Assembly (NCBI GenBank): GCA_016748015.1
Contig: JAAOMT010000502.1
Location: 128,519-192,518 of the forward strand
Direction of reading: 5' to 3'
DNA from: Geosiphon pyriformis
Taxonomy: Eukaryota; Glomeromycota; Glomeromycetes; Archaeosporales; Geosiphonaceae
DNA length: 64,000 nt
Position 1 is the stretch's first letter; each line of letters begins with the position of its first letter. The notes under the pieces were generated by a model that made no database searches, was not told the DNA's origin, and saw only the letters and a list, made by a program, of their open reading frames with translations. Shown here in pieces: positions 48,701 through 61,842 of this stretch. A program made the translations under genes and the position numbers.

Positions 48701-50540
48701 TTTTAATTCTCTTAAATATTTTTTGTTAAAATATTAATAATTTAAAACCTGAAACTGTATATACTTGTTTCAATTTATATTTTTTAAATTAAGTTAAATT
48801 TAAAAAATGTAATAATTAAAATAAAATTTGAAATGTTGTCAATTAAAAAACTATTTATATTGCTATTTTTATTATTTTATTAATAACCATTTATAAAATA
48901 CAAAAATATTATAAAATAAAATATTAAAATTAAGAAAGTAGTAAAATAAAAGTTTTTTTACAAATTTGTTTTTTTTAGTTATAATTAATTATTATTATTA
49001 TTATTATAATTTAGTTATATCTTTTTAAATAATTAAATATTAATAATTAATATTTTAACTTTTAACAAATTTACTATTAATTATCTGACAATACTTGGAT
49101 TTTAACAGAATTTAGTTTTTTAAAAATTTTTATTATTAGTTAAAATTTTATTATTAATTAAAATATTAATTATTTAATTATTATTTAGCCAAATTATTAT
49201 TATTAGCAATTAAATTATATAACATTAAAAATTTACTAAAATATTCAATAATTTTTTAAATATTTTAGAATTTTATTATATTATAAAACAGTATAACACA
49301 AAATATTAAAATTAATATTTAATAATCAAGAAACGAGTGGCCGGTCACATGTAGTAAGCGCGTAAGCCACATTTAGTTAGACTCACTTATTTGTTTCTGT
49401 GGTTGGGCCGCACTCGTTAAAAAAAAATTATAATAACTATAACTAAAAAATTAACAAAAAACACATAATTAATTTAAAAAATACTAAAACAATGTATAAC
49501 AATTTAACAAAACTAAATAAGTTAAAAAATAAATACAGTTTATGTTTTATTATACATAATATAATAAAAAACAAACATAAAATTATTAATAATTTATAAA
49601 AAAATCTAAATATATAATTATTTTTTAGTAAAATATAATTATAAATAAATGTATTATCTAGCAACAAAACTAAATTATAAAATCAAAATTCACAACCAGA
49701 TTTATAATATTAAAAACCATAAAATTAATATTAAATAACAAAATTTTTTGATATTTGTATGTAATTTAAAATTTAATAATTTTATTATATTTTTGTGAAC
49801 TTTAACCAAATTTTTAACAAAATTTACAATATTTACAGCAATAATTTGTTTAAAGATGTTTAAAGTGTTTAAACCCAATTTTTAATAATAAAACCATATA
49901 TAATTTTAATATTTTATAAATTAAAAAAAATTTGTAAAATTATAAAAAATATTAATTTGGTTTCAATTTTATTGTTAAATTTTTATGTATTTTTTGAAAC
50001 CTATTATTTAAAAAATATTGTTTTTAGTACAAAAAATAAATAATTCAAAGTCTTAATATATTTATATTTTAAATAAAACAAATTTAGATATTTATGATTA
50101 TATAATTTTTTAATAATAACAAATAGACAATTATTTAAAGTTTTTATTATATATATGTAAAACATATTATTTTATAATTTATTAAACCAGACTAAAAAAC
50201 ATTATTAAAATAACAAATTAAAATTATTTTATCTAATTAATTAATTTAATATTAATATATTTAAAAAAATTAAAAAGTTTTTTAATCTTAATTCAATTAA
50301 TTTTTTTTTATAACTTAAATTAATAATTTAGTATTTTTAATTCAGTATTTATTTTTGAAATTAAAATATTAACAATACAATTCAGATTTACAAGTGTCAA
50401 AACAGCTTAATTATTAGCTATATAACTATTATATATTTAAATTTTAAAATATATTTAAAAACCAAAAAAAAAATTGAATTATTAATTAGCATAAATTTAT
50501 TTTTAAAAATTTTATTATTAATTTATTATTAATTATTTAG
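48701..50540. other. A/T-only tract, one retroelement tail inside
   Basis: Nearly pure A and T except for a sharply bounded patch of about 100 bp at 49,331-49,429, listed separately. No gene. Confidence 0.6.
49331..49429 (+). mobile_element. Isolated LINE 3' tail, severely 5'-truncated copy
   Basis: GTGGCCGGTCACATGTAGTA through GGGCCGCACTCGTT and a run of A aligns with the 3' end of the LINE at about 52,318-52,428 (GTGGCTGGTCATGTATAGAA to CTCACTCGT and poly-A). The shared end at CACTCGT plus poly-A indicates the same family. This copy keeps more C and G, including CG dinucleotides, than the longer copy. Confidence 0.6.
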
Positions 50541-52428
50541 TTCTGTGCTAGCACCCTGTTCATCCATTGAGTTCTCCTGTACATATTTATGTCAGTTCTG
50601 TAAATAACTTTCTGGTAGGCATAGTTTGTGTTCTTCTTGATTGCAATTTGTCTTTGGGTGGCTCTTTGGCCAATTTCTTTCAGTTTCATGATAGGGTCCC
50701 TATGTCTGCTGTTCTGGGTGAGTCACAGTTTCTCAGGTTTTTTTCTTCTCTTTAATAGTATAGTGTTGCCTTTGTGGATCAACTTCGTGATCATCATGGT
50801 TCTGTTTTTAATTGGCACACTTTCAAGCATTGAAAAAGATTAAACTCTTATGGCCCTGTTCCTAAATGGTTCAAGCTTTCTGTTGTGTTTCTCAATGGTA
50901 GAGGTTTCCCTTTCACTCATCCCTCAGTTTTGGATGGAGTTGGTTCTTTGAACATTCTTAAATCTAGTGATTTTGTTTCTGTCTGTAATTGTCTCTTGCA
51001 AGTTGGTACCAACAGTTTGTCAGTATATACAGATGGGTTTCTTAGTAATCTGGGCACAGTTGGTTATAGAGCTGGCACTGTTGTATTTTTTGAGGACATT
51101 GATTTAAGTTTGGGCATCAGTGTGTTGGGTTTGATGTCATCTACTTTGGTAGAATTGTAGGCTATTGTGCTGGCTCTGGAGTGTGTTCTCTCACTGAGCT
51201 CTATTAAACTGTTTTCAAATAGTCAACCTGCTCTGGATGCCTGTAAGTCTGAATTAGATCTGGCGTGTTCCAATTTTTGTAATCAGTATTGGGTTGAACA
51301 TCATCATATTGTCAATATTATTTACAATAAGAATTTGAAGATCAGCTGACATAAGGTTAAAGGCCACTTTGGCATTTCAGGGAATGAACATGCTAATGCA
51401 ATTGCTGGTAATGCTTCTCTCTCTGGTTGGTATCTTCCTTATCACTTGGGTAAACACTTTATAGTGGTTAATGGTAGTGTGGTTTTTGGCAATTCCAGAC
51501 ATTTTGTATGTAATATTTATTGTTCGGTTTGTCATGTGCACTGGGAGATTGGTTTTGGTTCCAAGTTTTTGGCAAGCAGTTTGCTTTTTGAGATTGACTG
51601 GCTCCATTCATCTTTGGTTTGGCACCCCGACTTGCACATAGCTGCTGGTTTTACTAGCAGACCCTTGGTTAATGCCTGTTCTTATTTCATGAAAGCTTTA
51701 CACCACTGGTTACCAGTTGCTGTTTGGAAGCATCTTTATAATAGACTATATCCAAATATATTGTGTTTATATTGTGGTAATGTGGAGGCATCGGATCATG
51801 TGTTCTCTTACAAGATTGATGACTCTGTCTGATGTCAATTGTTGGAATCCTATGTAAACTCCTGGAAGGTGATCTCTGGTTTCTCTCATTCTTTTTTGGG
51901 CATATTAAATGTTGTTTTCATGTGTTTCTGACTCCTCTTTGGCCATGGCTCTTTATAAGAGTTTTGTTTTTAATGATTGGTTTCATGAGACAGTCACCAT
52001 CTTTTACGATCCTAAGGTTGCTAGTTTGGAGATTGTCAAATTTGTGCACTCTCTTAGTCTTGATTTTAGGAATAATGTCTGGTTAGTTTATGCTAAACAT
52101 CATGCTTATATGAAAAAAAATGGGTTGATTCTCTTTGATAGTTCAGTTTTTGTCTTAGTTTCTGGTTTGGCCTCTAGGTTGTCAACTGGGATGATCAAAT
52201 TGCTTAGCACTGCTAATGCTTTTAGTGTTCATTTTGGCTTTTGCAAATCTTGTTTGTTTTTTTTGGGTGTAAGTAATTTAGTTTTAGTTCACATAGTTGC
52301 ATAGTATTGTTCTGATTGGCCAAGTGGCTGGTCATGTATAGAAAGTGCATGATTCATGTTTAGTTTAGATTATTTTTTTGATGTATAGCACTAGGTAGTG
52401 TTTGGATCTCACTCGTAAAAAAAAAAAT
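50541..52428 (+). mobile_element. Non-LTR retrotransposon (LINE), 3' half, with RNase H domain, decayed
   Basis: The readable part is the C-terminal region of a LINE polyprotein of a type abundant in Glomeromycotina. The RNase H domain begins SVYTDGFLSNLGTVGYRAGT (from 51,019), continues STLVEL, then a TAG stop (51,158-51,160), then AIVLALECV and LFSNSQPALDACKSELDLA (51,219 on). It ends HKVKGHFGISGNEHANAIAG. The catalytic Asp of LFSDSQ reads Asn (51,228-51,230). Further on come VWHPDLHIAAGFTSRPLVNA, FMKALHHWLPVAVWKHLYNR, the zinc-knuckle-like LCLYCGNVEASDHVFSY (last Cys apparently Tyr) and a final frame ending near 52,304. A 3' tail CACTCGT plus poly-A closes it. The reverse transcriptase is absent, so the copy is 5'-truncated. 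It stands out from its A/T-only surroundings, so it is younger or less mutated. Confidence 0.85.
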
Positions 52429-55400
52429 TATTAATTATTTAATTAAATATTAAATATTACTAATTAATTAATTATTACATAAATTTTTGGTTAAAAGCCA
52501 AATTTTTTTATAATTATTTTTTTAAAAATAGAAATATTTTTGATTAATATTTTAAAATTAATTAGCAAAACAAAATTAAATATTCTATTAGTCTATAAAA
52601 AAATTTTTTTTTAACAAAACTATTATTTTTTTATTTTATTTATTTATTTATTAAAAATTTTACAGTTAAAATTTTTTGTAAAAAAGTTAACTTTTATTGT
52701 AAAATAATTAGACATTATTAAAAAATATACAATTAAAAATTTTTGGGATTTTTATTATACAATAATTATACAAGTTTATTGGCACAAAATTAACTATTTT
52801 ATTATAAATTTAATAATATATATAATTCAAAATATAAAAAAATGATTTAAAAATAAATAGCTTATTAAAAACTTTTTAAATTTTATTAATAACAGATTAA
52901 CAACTATATTAATATTTATAATATTAAAAAAAATAATTAAAATATTTTAGAATTTTTGATACAGTAAAAAATATAAAATAATAATTATTTTTAATACAAC
53001 AACTTTAAAATACTTTTAGTTAATTTACATCTATTATAAGCAAAAATTTAAAATTCTAAAAAGAATTATAATTTTATAAAAACATTTTGCAAATATTTTA
53101 AAAATTAAACACAATTTTTTAAAATTTTATATACTACTTACAAAAAAGATTAAAAATTTGCAATTACAAAATATTTAATATTTATTTTCAAAAATTTAAT
53201 TACAATATTGTGAATTTTTGTAAAAAAACATATATTTTGTTGATTATTAATTCTTATTTAACTTGAAATTAAAATAATAAAAAACAAAAAAAATTTAATG
53301 ACTTGTTTAAATAATTTATAATATACTAAAAATAAATACTAAATAATTATAAATATTTAAATAAAAAATTACTATTTTTAATTATACTATTTCTAAATTA
53401 TTTGTTTAAGCTTAAATACTTAATTTATTATTTGTTTATTTTTTTTATTAAAAAGTTTAATCTAATAACAAATATTAATCTTTATAAATATTAATTTAAT
53501 TGATTATTTAAAAAATCAAAAAAAAAATTTCAAAAAAGAAAAAACAAAAATAACACTTTTTAAATTATAAAAATTTCGATATTTTTAAAAAAAATATTAA
53601 AAATAATTATTAAAAATAGTTTAAAAAAGTAATAAAAGCAGCAAATACAAAATATAATTAAAATATTAAAATCAATTTTTTATTTTTTTTATGAAAATAA
53701 GCTGGTTTATTTGCTAATTGGCAAGTATTTATGTTATCTTTTTTGGTTATTTTATTAATAATAGCACTTTTAATTACATTTAAAAATTAATTTAAAACTA
53801 TTTATATTTATATTAAAAATTTAATTAATTTTTCAAAAAATTAAGTAATTAAAAACAAATATTATTATTTTAATATCTAAAATTTAGATTAATTTATTGC
53901 AAAATTAAATAACAAATTTATTAAAAAAGTTTAATATTATATTTTATAGAATTTAATTATTTTTATTTAATATATTAAAACTTATATTTTAGTTTTTATA
54001 TAGCTAATAAGTAATAATATTTTTAATGAATTTATTATTTAAAATTAAATTAATTGTTTTTCTTTAATTATTGCTTTTATATATATAATAATAATTATTT
54101 TGTTTATGTTTAATAAAATAATAATTTATTAACTTTTAAATCAAATAAAAAAACATTAAATAAGTTAGTGTTTTTAGTAATTTTTATTTATAAAATATTA
54201 TATTATTAAAAAAAATTTATTATTGTATTATAACTTTATTTTTTAAAAATTTTGTATTTTTAATATTGTTAAGTAGTTAAATTAGGCATAATAATAATTG
54301 AGTTTTTGTTAATTGTTATTTTATATAATTAATTAATTATTAAAACTATTTTTATTATTAATTGATTAAAAATAATTTTAAAATATAAATTTATTTAGTT
54401 AATTTAATTTTTTAATTAATATTTTGTAATTTTAAATTAGTAATAGTTAATAATACTGTTGTTATACTAATAATAATTGTTTTAATATTAAAGTTTTGGT
54501 AAATAATAAATTAATAATAATTGTAAATAATAAAATTATTATAATTATACAAAATAATATTAATTATTTGTTTTTATTAATTTTTTAAAACTTTTACAAT
54601 TTTTTTTAATGTTTTAAAATTTTATAATAGTAATAATAAAAATTTTAAAATTAGTTATTTAATAATAATATAAAAAATTATTTAAATTTACTTATTATAA
54701 TAATTAGTATTTTTATTGTTAATTAATTTATTTATTATATTAAATTTTTTTATTTAATTAAAATCAAAATTAAAAAAAACCTGTTAAAATTTATTGTTAA
54801 TTAAATTCTAAAAATTATCTAAAATCTAACTTTAATAATAGCAAAAATTAAAATTTTATTGCTTATTAATCTAATTGTTTAAAATTTTAAAATTTAAAAT
54901 TTAGCTATATTAATATATTTATTATTAATATTATTAATTATTTAAACTTATTTATTATTAATATTATTTTATATATATATATTTTTTATTTATGTATTAA
55001 TAATATATATATTAATTATTAAACTTAAAAAATTTATTAATAAAAAAAATAATATCTAAATATAAACTTAACAATATTAAAAAATTATTATAATTAATAG
55101 TCAAAATAATGTTTAAATTTTTAAGCAATTTTATATTTTTTTTAAATTATTATTAATTTATAATATTAAGCTTATTTGTTAAATTTGTTAATTTTAATAT
55201 GTTTAAAATTATTTTTTAATATTTTAGTAATAATAATAGTATTAACAGATTATAAACCAACTTTATTATTATAAAACAAAAAATAACAAAGTTATTACTA
55301 CTTTTTATTTTATTTTATTATTAATAAATAAAACTTAAACACAAAGTAATATAATATATTAAATTAATTAATCTAAATTAAATACAAATTACATATTTTT

Positions 55401-57354
55401 TATATGTAACTAGTTATTTAAACCAATTAAGACAATATTATATATTTATTTTAATATTATTATCAGAGATTTTTGGTTTTTTTTCTTGAATATTATAAAT
55501 ATTATTTTTGCTTTTAATTCATAATTATTGAAAGCAGTTAAACTTCTATAACTAAATTTATTTTTAAATTATCTTCTATAATTTGAACTGTTGAATTTAT
55601 AAGTAGAATGACCAGTTTTGTGTTAATTACTTTGTATAATTACTTTACAGTAAAAATTAACTTTTTTTTAAGAATTACTTATCTAAAAGCTTATAAATAA
55701 TATATAATTATTTTGCTGTAAAAGTCAACTTTTTTACAGAAATTTTATTTGTAAACTATCTTAATGTATTTAGTAAAAAATAAAATAAAAATAAAAGAAA
55801 TATAAAAGAAAAAAAATTTTGTTTAAGAAATTGTCTTCTGTTTAGACTTAAAGTAATTAATAAATTATTGAAATTGGTGACTAGTTAATTTTAAACATTA
55901 ATTTGGAATTTAGAAAATTTCAAATTATAATTAATTATAATAAATTATGTTTTTAAAGTATTTAATACTTTAATGATTTGTACTTAAAAGACTTGTTTTA
56001 AGAAAAATAATTCTATGATAAAATATATTTTCAAAAAAAAAGCTTTTTTTTATATAATTTGTCATAGTACTAATCTATAATCTTAAATTTTTTTTTGTTA
56101 TAGTTTTAACAAACTAAAGATATATTTTAGTAAATTATAAATTGTTTTTACAAATTATTAATTATTTTAGTAAATTATTAAATTATTTCACAAAATTTTA
56201 TAAATTTTAGCAAATTTTTAAATATTATAGTGTTTAAGATATTGAATGATCTTATTATTGTATTTGTATTTTGTATAAATTAAGTTATTAATTAGATAAT
56301 AATATTTAATAATTTAAATTAATAATAATTAATAATTAAAAGAATGCTAATATGCTAATTAATAATAAGAATTATAAGAGTAATTTTATGTTAATTTATT
56401 AATTAAATTCTATTGGTAACATAATCTCTTTCTGAAAACTAAGTTTTGTTAAAGTCTAAATATTATTTGTAATATTTAGATAATAATCTAGTATTATTAA
56501 AGTAATTTGGTTTAAAAATTGTTGAAATTTTAGTTCTGTGAGCTTATTAATATATTGTATCTTTATTAATTAAAGTATTTGGTTTTGTAAGACGTTTTTG
56601 CAAGTATTAAATAAGTTATAGAGTCTAAAAACTGCTTTAAATTTGTAGTATGCATTTGTTGATTCAGTTATTGTCTTGAATTTATGATATATTTGTTTTT
56701 ATATGACTCTGAGAGTAAAATTAGTTGCTTTAAATTCCAATTTCTGTTGATACAGTGTTTTTTTAATTTGAAAATATTGCTAAATAAAAGTGTATTCATT
56801 ATTTTTATTAAGAAACAATTGTAGTTTTTGTTGTACTGTAATATTTAAAAAAATGTTTATAAGAATAAACAATAGATTCTTTTTTAAAGCTTGCTTCAAA
56901 AGTTTTGGTAACTGAATTCCAAAATAATTTTTTATGTTTTTTTATAAAAATAATAATTTTGAAAATTGTTTACTATTGAAATTATAGTTTTTTTTAAATA
57001 TAATTCATTTAACTTTTATTAATCGTTATAAATAAGTCAAAAAGTGTTTTTAAAGCTTACATTAATTTTTAGAATATTTGTTGAATGTTTTAAAAAATAA
57101 TTATTATAAGTTATGAAAAAATTTTTATATTTGTAAAAAAAAAAATTGTTTTTGGTATAAAAGTTTTATATTTTTTAAATTAAGTATTTTTGGCAATTAT
57201 TTTTTTATTTTTGTTTAATGTTTTTTTTGTATTATTTTTAAAGAGAATACTAATATAATAAATAATTTAAATATTTTAATTTAGTTGTTGTTTTATTATA
57301 ATTATTGATTCTAAGTTTTACAAAATATTTTCAAATTTAATTAAAAAAAATGTA
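52429..57354. other. A/T-only tract without genes
   Basis: No reading frame of note. It contains a pair of 40-bp inverted repeats (52,668 and 55,706, listed separately). From about 55,450 to 57,350 the C/G content is slightly higher, but I could read no protein relic. Confidence 0.55.
52668..55747. mobile_element. Candidate 3.1-kb DNA transposon defined by 40-bp inverted ends
   Basis: The left end at 52,668-52,709 contains GTAAAAAAGTTAACTTTTAT and ends TGTAAAATAATT. The right end at 55,706-55,747, reverse complemented, reads GTAAAAAAGTTGACTTTTAC and ends AGCAAAATAATT. About 35 of 41 positions agree, and nearly all differences are C/T or G/A. A third, direct copy of the end motif lies at about 55,641-55,672, just inside the right end. 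No transposase could be read inside. Confidence 0.45.
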
Positions 57355-59863
57355 CAGTCAAACCTAAGATAACTCTTATCCTTAGTGAATACAAATTGTT
57401 ATGAATTATTACAGATTATAGGTTTTCTTAAGTTTAAATATATATAGTATACATATAATAAAAATAAATATAATATTATTAAAAAATAAATTTATTTACA
57501 TATTCTTATAAGAATCATTAAATAGTTTATGTAATATTAAAAAAACTTGTAAGAGTTATTTGTTTTTGTTTATCTTATATTTTTTTATAAAGTATACATT
57601 TAATATAAGCAAACTTAATAATTGCATTATAAAATTTTTTGCTATTAAGCTCTATAAACTGTTTAAGATTTGTAATAACAGTTAGTGTATTTTTAATACT
57701 TATTATTTTTTGTACTTTTGTTTTTTATTAAAGCTATCATGTTTTATTTTACAATTTATTATAATATAATTTACAATCTTATTATTATCCAAATAATTCA
57801 AAATAATTGTATTGTATTTTCCAAATAGATTTACCAACTCTTTAATTAATAAGTATATACAATTTAGTTATATGCAATTAAATTTTTTGTAATCCTTAAT
57901 TTTTTCTGATATTATTTCTTAATTATAATTAGCTATTATTTCTAAGTTTGTAGTTTATTCTAAAAGTTGTTATTTGTATTAATTAAAAAAATGCCAAATT
58001 TGTGTCAGCAATAAACAATTATTTTATTTAAAACATTTTTTCTTGTTTTATAAATTAGACACATTATTTAAAGTTAGTTAATTATATAATATTATCAATA
58101 TTATTATTAAAAAAATTTAATACATGGTAAAAAAAATGATAATAATAATATGCTTTAAAACAATAAATAATTCTAATATCTATAGACTGAATATGTACTG
58201 TTAAGTTAGATGTAAACTATTCTATATAAATATTTGTAATAAATCTTATATTATAATTGTATTAGTAAAATTGTCTATTAATAATAATATATTTTGGTTT
58301 TTTTATGTAGCTGATAATCCTAATTAACAAATTATTATTGAAAAATATTACTAATCATTTAAACACAAGTGTTTGAATAATACTGAAAACCAAGTTGTTT
58401 TTCTGTTTTCTTTTAAAAACAGCATAAATATTTAGCATAACTAATAATAAGTGGTGGCAAATACTTAATTTTATTAGTATTAGTTGGAAAAACAAATGTT
58501 AATTACATTTTTGATTGTTTGATACTATAATATAATATTGTAGTAAAATCTTAATTTAGTAATATAACATAAAATAATATAGTTTTATCTATATTAAAAA
58601 TAGTATATAACTTTTAATTAGCAAAAAATGTTATTATATACATTTATTTATCTTCAATATACTTAATATTGACTAATAATACTCATTATAAAAATAAAGT
58701 AAATACAATTTAATATGGTTTTTAAAGCTTTCAAACCAGTTATTAAATAGTTTTTGGCACTTATTTTTTGGAATATTCAATTAATTATAGAACTTTATAT
58801 CAATAGCTAAAATTACATCTTTAATAAATATTATTTTATGTAATTTTGCCTCTTAAACAAAAATAACAAATTCTTTATCAAAGTTTAGATTACATATTAT
58901 ATATATATGCTTGCTAGTCAAGTCATGTATTGTATTTATTTATGGATAAAAATTTGGTTTATTTTTGATTTAAGCCAAAACTAAAAACTGTTTTATGTAT
59001 AAAAAACCATTTTTTTTAAAGTGTCTTATAGTTTTTGATTGGTTTTTATTATTTGTATGATATTAATTAAGCATTATAAGCTTATTATAAAATATAGTAT
59101 TTTTATAACTTTGTAAAATACAAGCTAAAAAAATAATATGTTTTTTACTATTAGACATAGTAAAATTAAAAAACAAAAAAAAAACTTTAATCACATAAAA
59201 CTAATCCAAAAATTCGATTTGATTACTTACACAATTAATAATAATTTAAAACTTAAAACAATTTAAAACTTTAATTTGATTACTTATATAATTAATAATA
59301 ATTTAGAGCTTAAAATAATTTAAAACTTTGACTTGATTGCTTATATAATTGATAATAATTTAGAACTTGAAACAATTTAAAACTCCAACTTAATTATTCA
59401 TACAATTAATAATAATTTAGAACTTAGAACAATTTAAAACTCTAATTTGATTACTTATATAATTAATGATAATTTAAAACTTGAGACAATTTAAAATTCT
59501 GACTTAATTACTTATATAATTGATAATAATTTAAAACTTAAAACAATTTAAAACTCTGACTTGATTATTTATATAATTAATAATTATTTTGTTGAATAAA
59601 TAATATTATATTATTATATTGTATTTTTAATTATGAAAATATTGATTTGCTTTACTATAATTTTATAAAAATTAGCAGTATTTAAACTAAATCTAATACT
59701 TGAAATAATCCATATTAATAGTAAAAAGTTATGAATTATTAAGTATTACAGATATAAATTATAAACATGAGAATTTTTTAACTACTAAATTGATAAATTC
59801 AAAATGCTATAATTTATTACAAGTTATGAGTTATTTTAATATGAATTATCTTAAGTTTGACTG
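57355..59863. mobile_element. 2.5-kb element with pogo-like terminal inverted repeats
   Basis: The left end is TA then CAGTCAAACCTAAGATAACT (57,353 on). The right end, reverse complemented, is TA then CAGTCAAACTTAAGATAATT (59,865 back). The first 20 bases agree at 18 positions, and both differences are C/T. TA flanks both ends, as expected for Tc1/mariner/pogo target duplication. The terminus CAGTCAAAC is of the type seen in pogo/Tigger elements. The size of 2,509 bp would fit an autonomous element, but the interior is too decayed for me to read a transposase. It contains the 57-bp minisatellite. Confidence 0.6.
59204..59590. repeat. 57-bp tandem repeat (minisatellite), six to seven copies
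   Basis: The word ATTTAAAACT (or a one-base variant) recurs at 59,261, 59,318, 59,375, 59,432, 59,489 and 59,546, spaced exactly 57 bp apart. Each unit also contains TTACTTATATAATTAATAAT with C/T and G/A variants. It lies near the right end of the 2.5-kb element. All frames contain stops, so it is not coding now. Confidence 0.85.
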
Positions 59864-60550
59864 TATATTAATTTGTGAAATTAATAATTTGGTTTTAAAA
59901 TAATAATATTTTAATTAATCTTTATATGCAATTTTTGCTAAAATTTTGTTATCAAGTTTTAACTTGTATAATCTATTGTTTAGAACTTTATAAATATAAA
60001 TAGTCTTTTTTATTAATGATTAAATTTTCCACTTTATTATTTTTAGTCTTAGTTCTGTTTAAGAAAACTTTATTTTTAATTTTGAATTTATTAGTTTATT
60101 ATCATGTTGTTTTTTTTGTTGAGCTTGAAAGTATTCAATATAAGTGGCTACAATTTGTTTTTTTTAATGTGTTAAAAAGAGTGTAAACTCTTTATTAAAG
60201 TGTTTTTTGGAAGTTTTTTTTGTAATTGGTTATACTGAGTATATTTTTATAGTAAAATTAATCAATAATATTGTTATTTCTTTATAAATCAAATTAAATA
60301 ATATGTACTTTATTGTGTCTTGTTTTAGTATTTTATATACTAATAACATTAATAAAATAAAGATATTTTATTCTTATTTAAAGTTAGTTGAGATTTTGGC
60401 TAATAATTCATATAATGTTTAATTAAGTTATTTTACATGTCTATTTTTTTATAAATAATATAGTAATAATAAAAATTATTTAATGTTAAATTGTTTACAA
60501 ATTTTTTGTATCAAGTTATTTACAAAATATGTTTTTTGGTTGGATAAAAG
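59864..60550. other. A/T-rich sequence, no feature read
   Basis: It lies between the pogo-like element and the readable Gypsy integrase. It probably includes the C-terminal integrase and 3' end of the Gypsy element, but nothing could be recognised. Confidence 0.35.
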
Positions 60551-61807
60551 TTTGATTAAACATTTATGTCTATAAATAATGTTTTTATAGATAAAAATTG
60601 TTATTAATTTGTATTTACTTGTTAAATAGTTTTGGCTTCAAGCTATTTGGTAAGATAATCTATTACAATTAAAATATAAAAATTTTCTTAGATTGTGATA
60701 GGTAATGATTTAACTAAATTAATTCTAATTCTGTCAAAAAATTGTTCAATTTTAATTGGATTTAAAAGTTTAATAAAATAAGTTCTTTTTTTTAACAACT
60801 ATTACAAGATTTTTATATATTGTTAAATATTTTTTTGCATATATGGCCAAAAATAATGTTCAAGTATTTTTTGAATAGTATTATTTTTCTTTAAATATAT
60901 TGATAAGAAATCTGTATATATGTTGTATAAAATTGTTTTTTTTTGGTTTATTGTATTAATCTGAGTAAATTGTTTAGGTTTAGCAATTTCAATAGTAAAT
61001 TTTGTTGTAATATAAAAAATATTGTTTTATTTGGTATTGTAATTAGTGTTTTTTGGTTAGAAACTAATTTTTTGGCATGGTAAAAATTTTCAAATAGTTT
61101 TTAATATTGTTTTAGTTTTTAAAATCTATTGTTTATTAATTGTTGTTTGTTGAGTTAATAAATTTATTAGTGTTGTTTTTAATTTTGCCTTATTTTTGAA
61201 AAGCTATTTATATTAATATTATTATCCAAATAGAAAAATCAATTCGAAAAATATTGGAAAAAATATGATTAAAAACATAATAACTTAGAAAAATATAATA
61301 ATACAAAATAATACAGAATAATGTATTATAACTTAAGATAATATAAGATAACACACAATAACACAAAATTATTAATTATAATATAAGATAACCAGTTATA
61401 ATAAAAAAAATAAAGCAATAACAAAAATAGTAAGCAATAATTAGTAATAACAAATAATTGAAAGCAATTTTGTAAAACTAAAAATATGTATAAAAACAAG
61501 TAGTTTTAGCAAAAAAGAAAAAAACAGACAAAAAAACAGATAGATAGAAAAATATATTCTTTTATTCATATTTGTTAGATCTATTTTATTTATATATTTA
61601 TATTACTTTAAATAAAAAAAATATTCAAAACTCATACTTACTTCTATATAATTCACAAATTTTGTGTTTAATCTGAATTAATTATTTTTTTACTTTTATT
61701 TCTGGCCAGATGTTTTTAGCATAAAACTGTCTTAAACAATAACAACTTGAATCAATTGCTCCTAATTATAACAATTAACAAAACTAATTTTTTTTTATTT
61801 TTCTATT

Positions 61808-61842
<35 letters not shown>

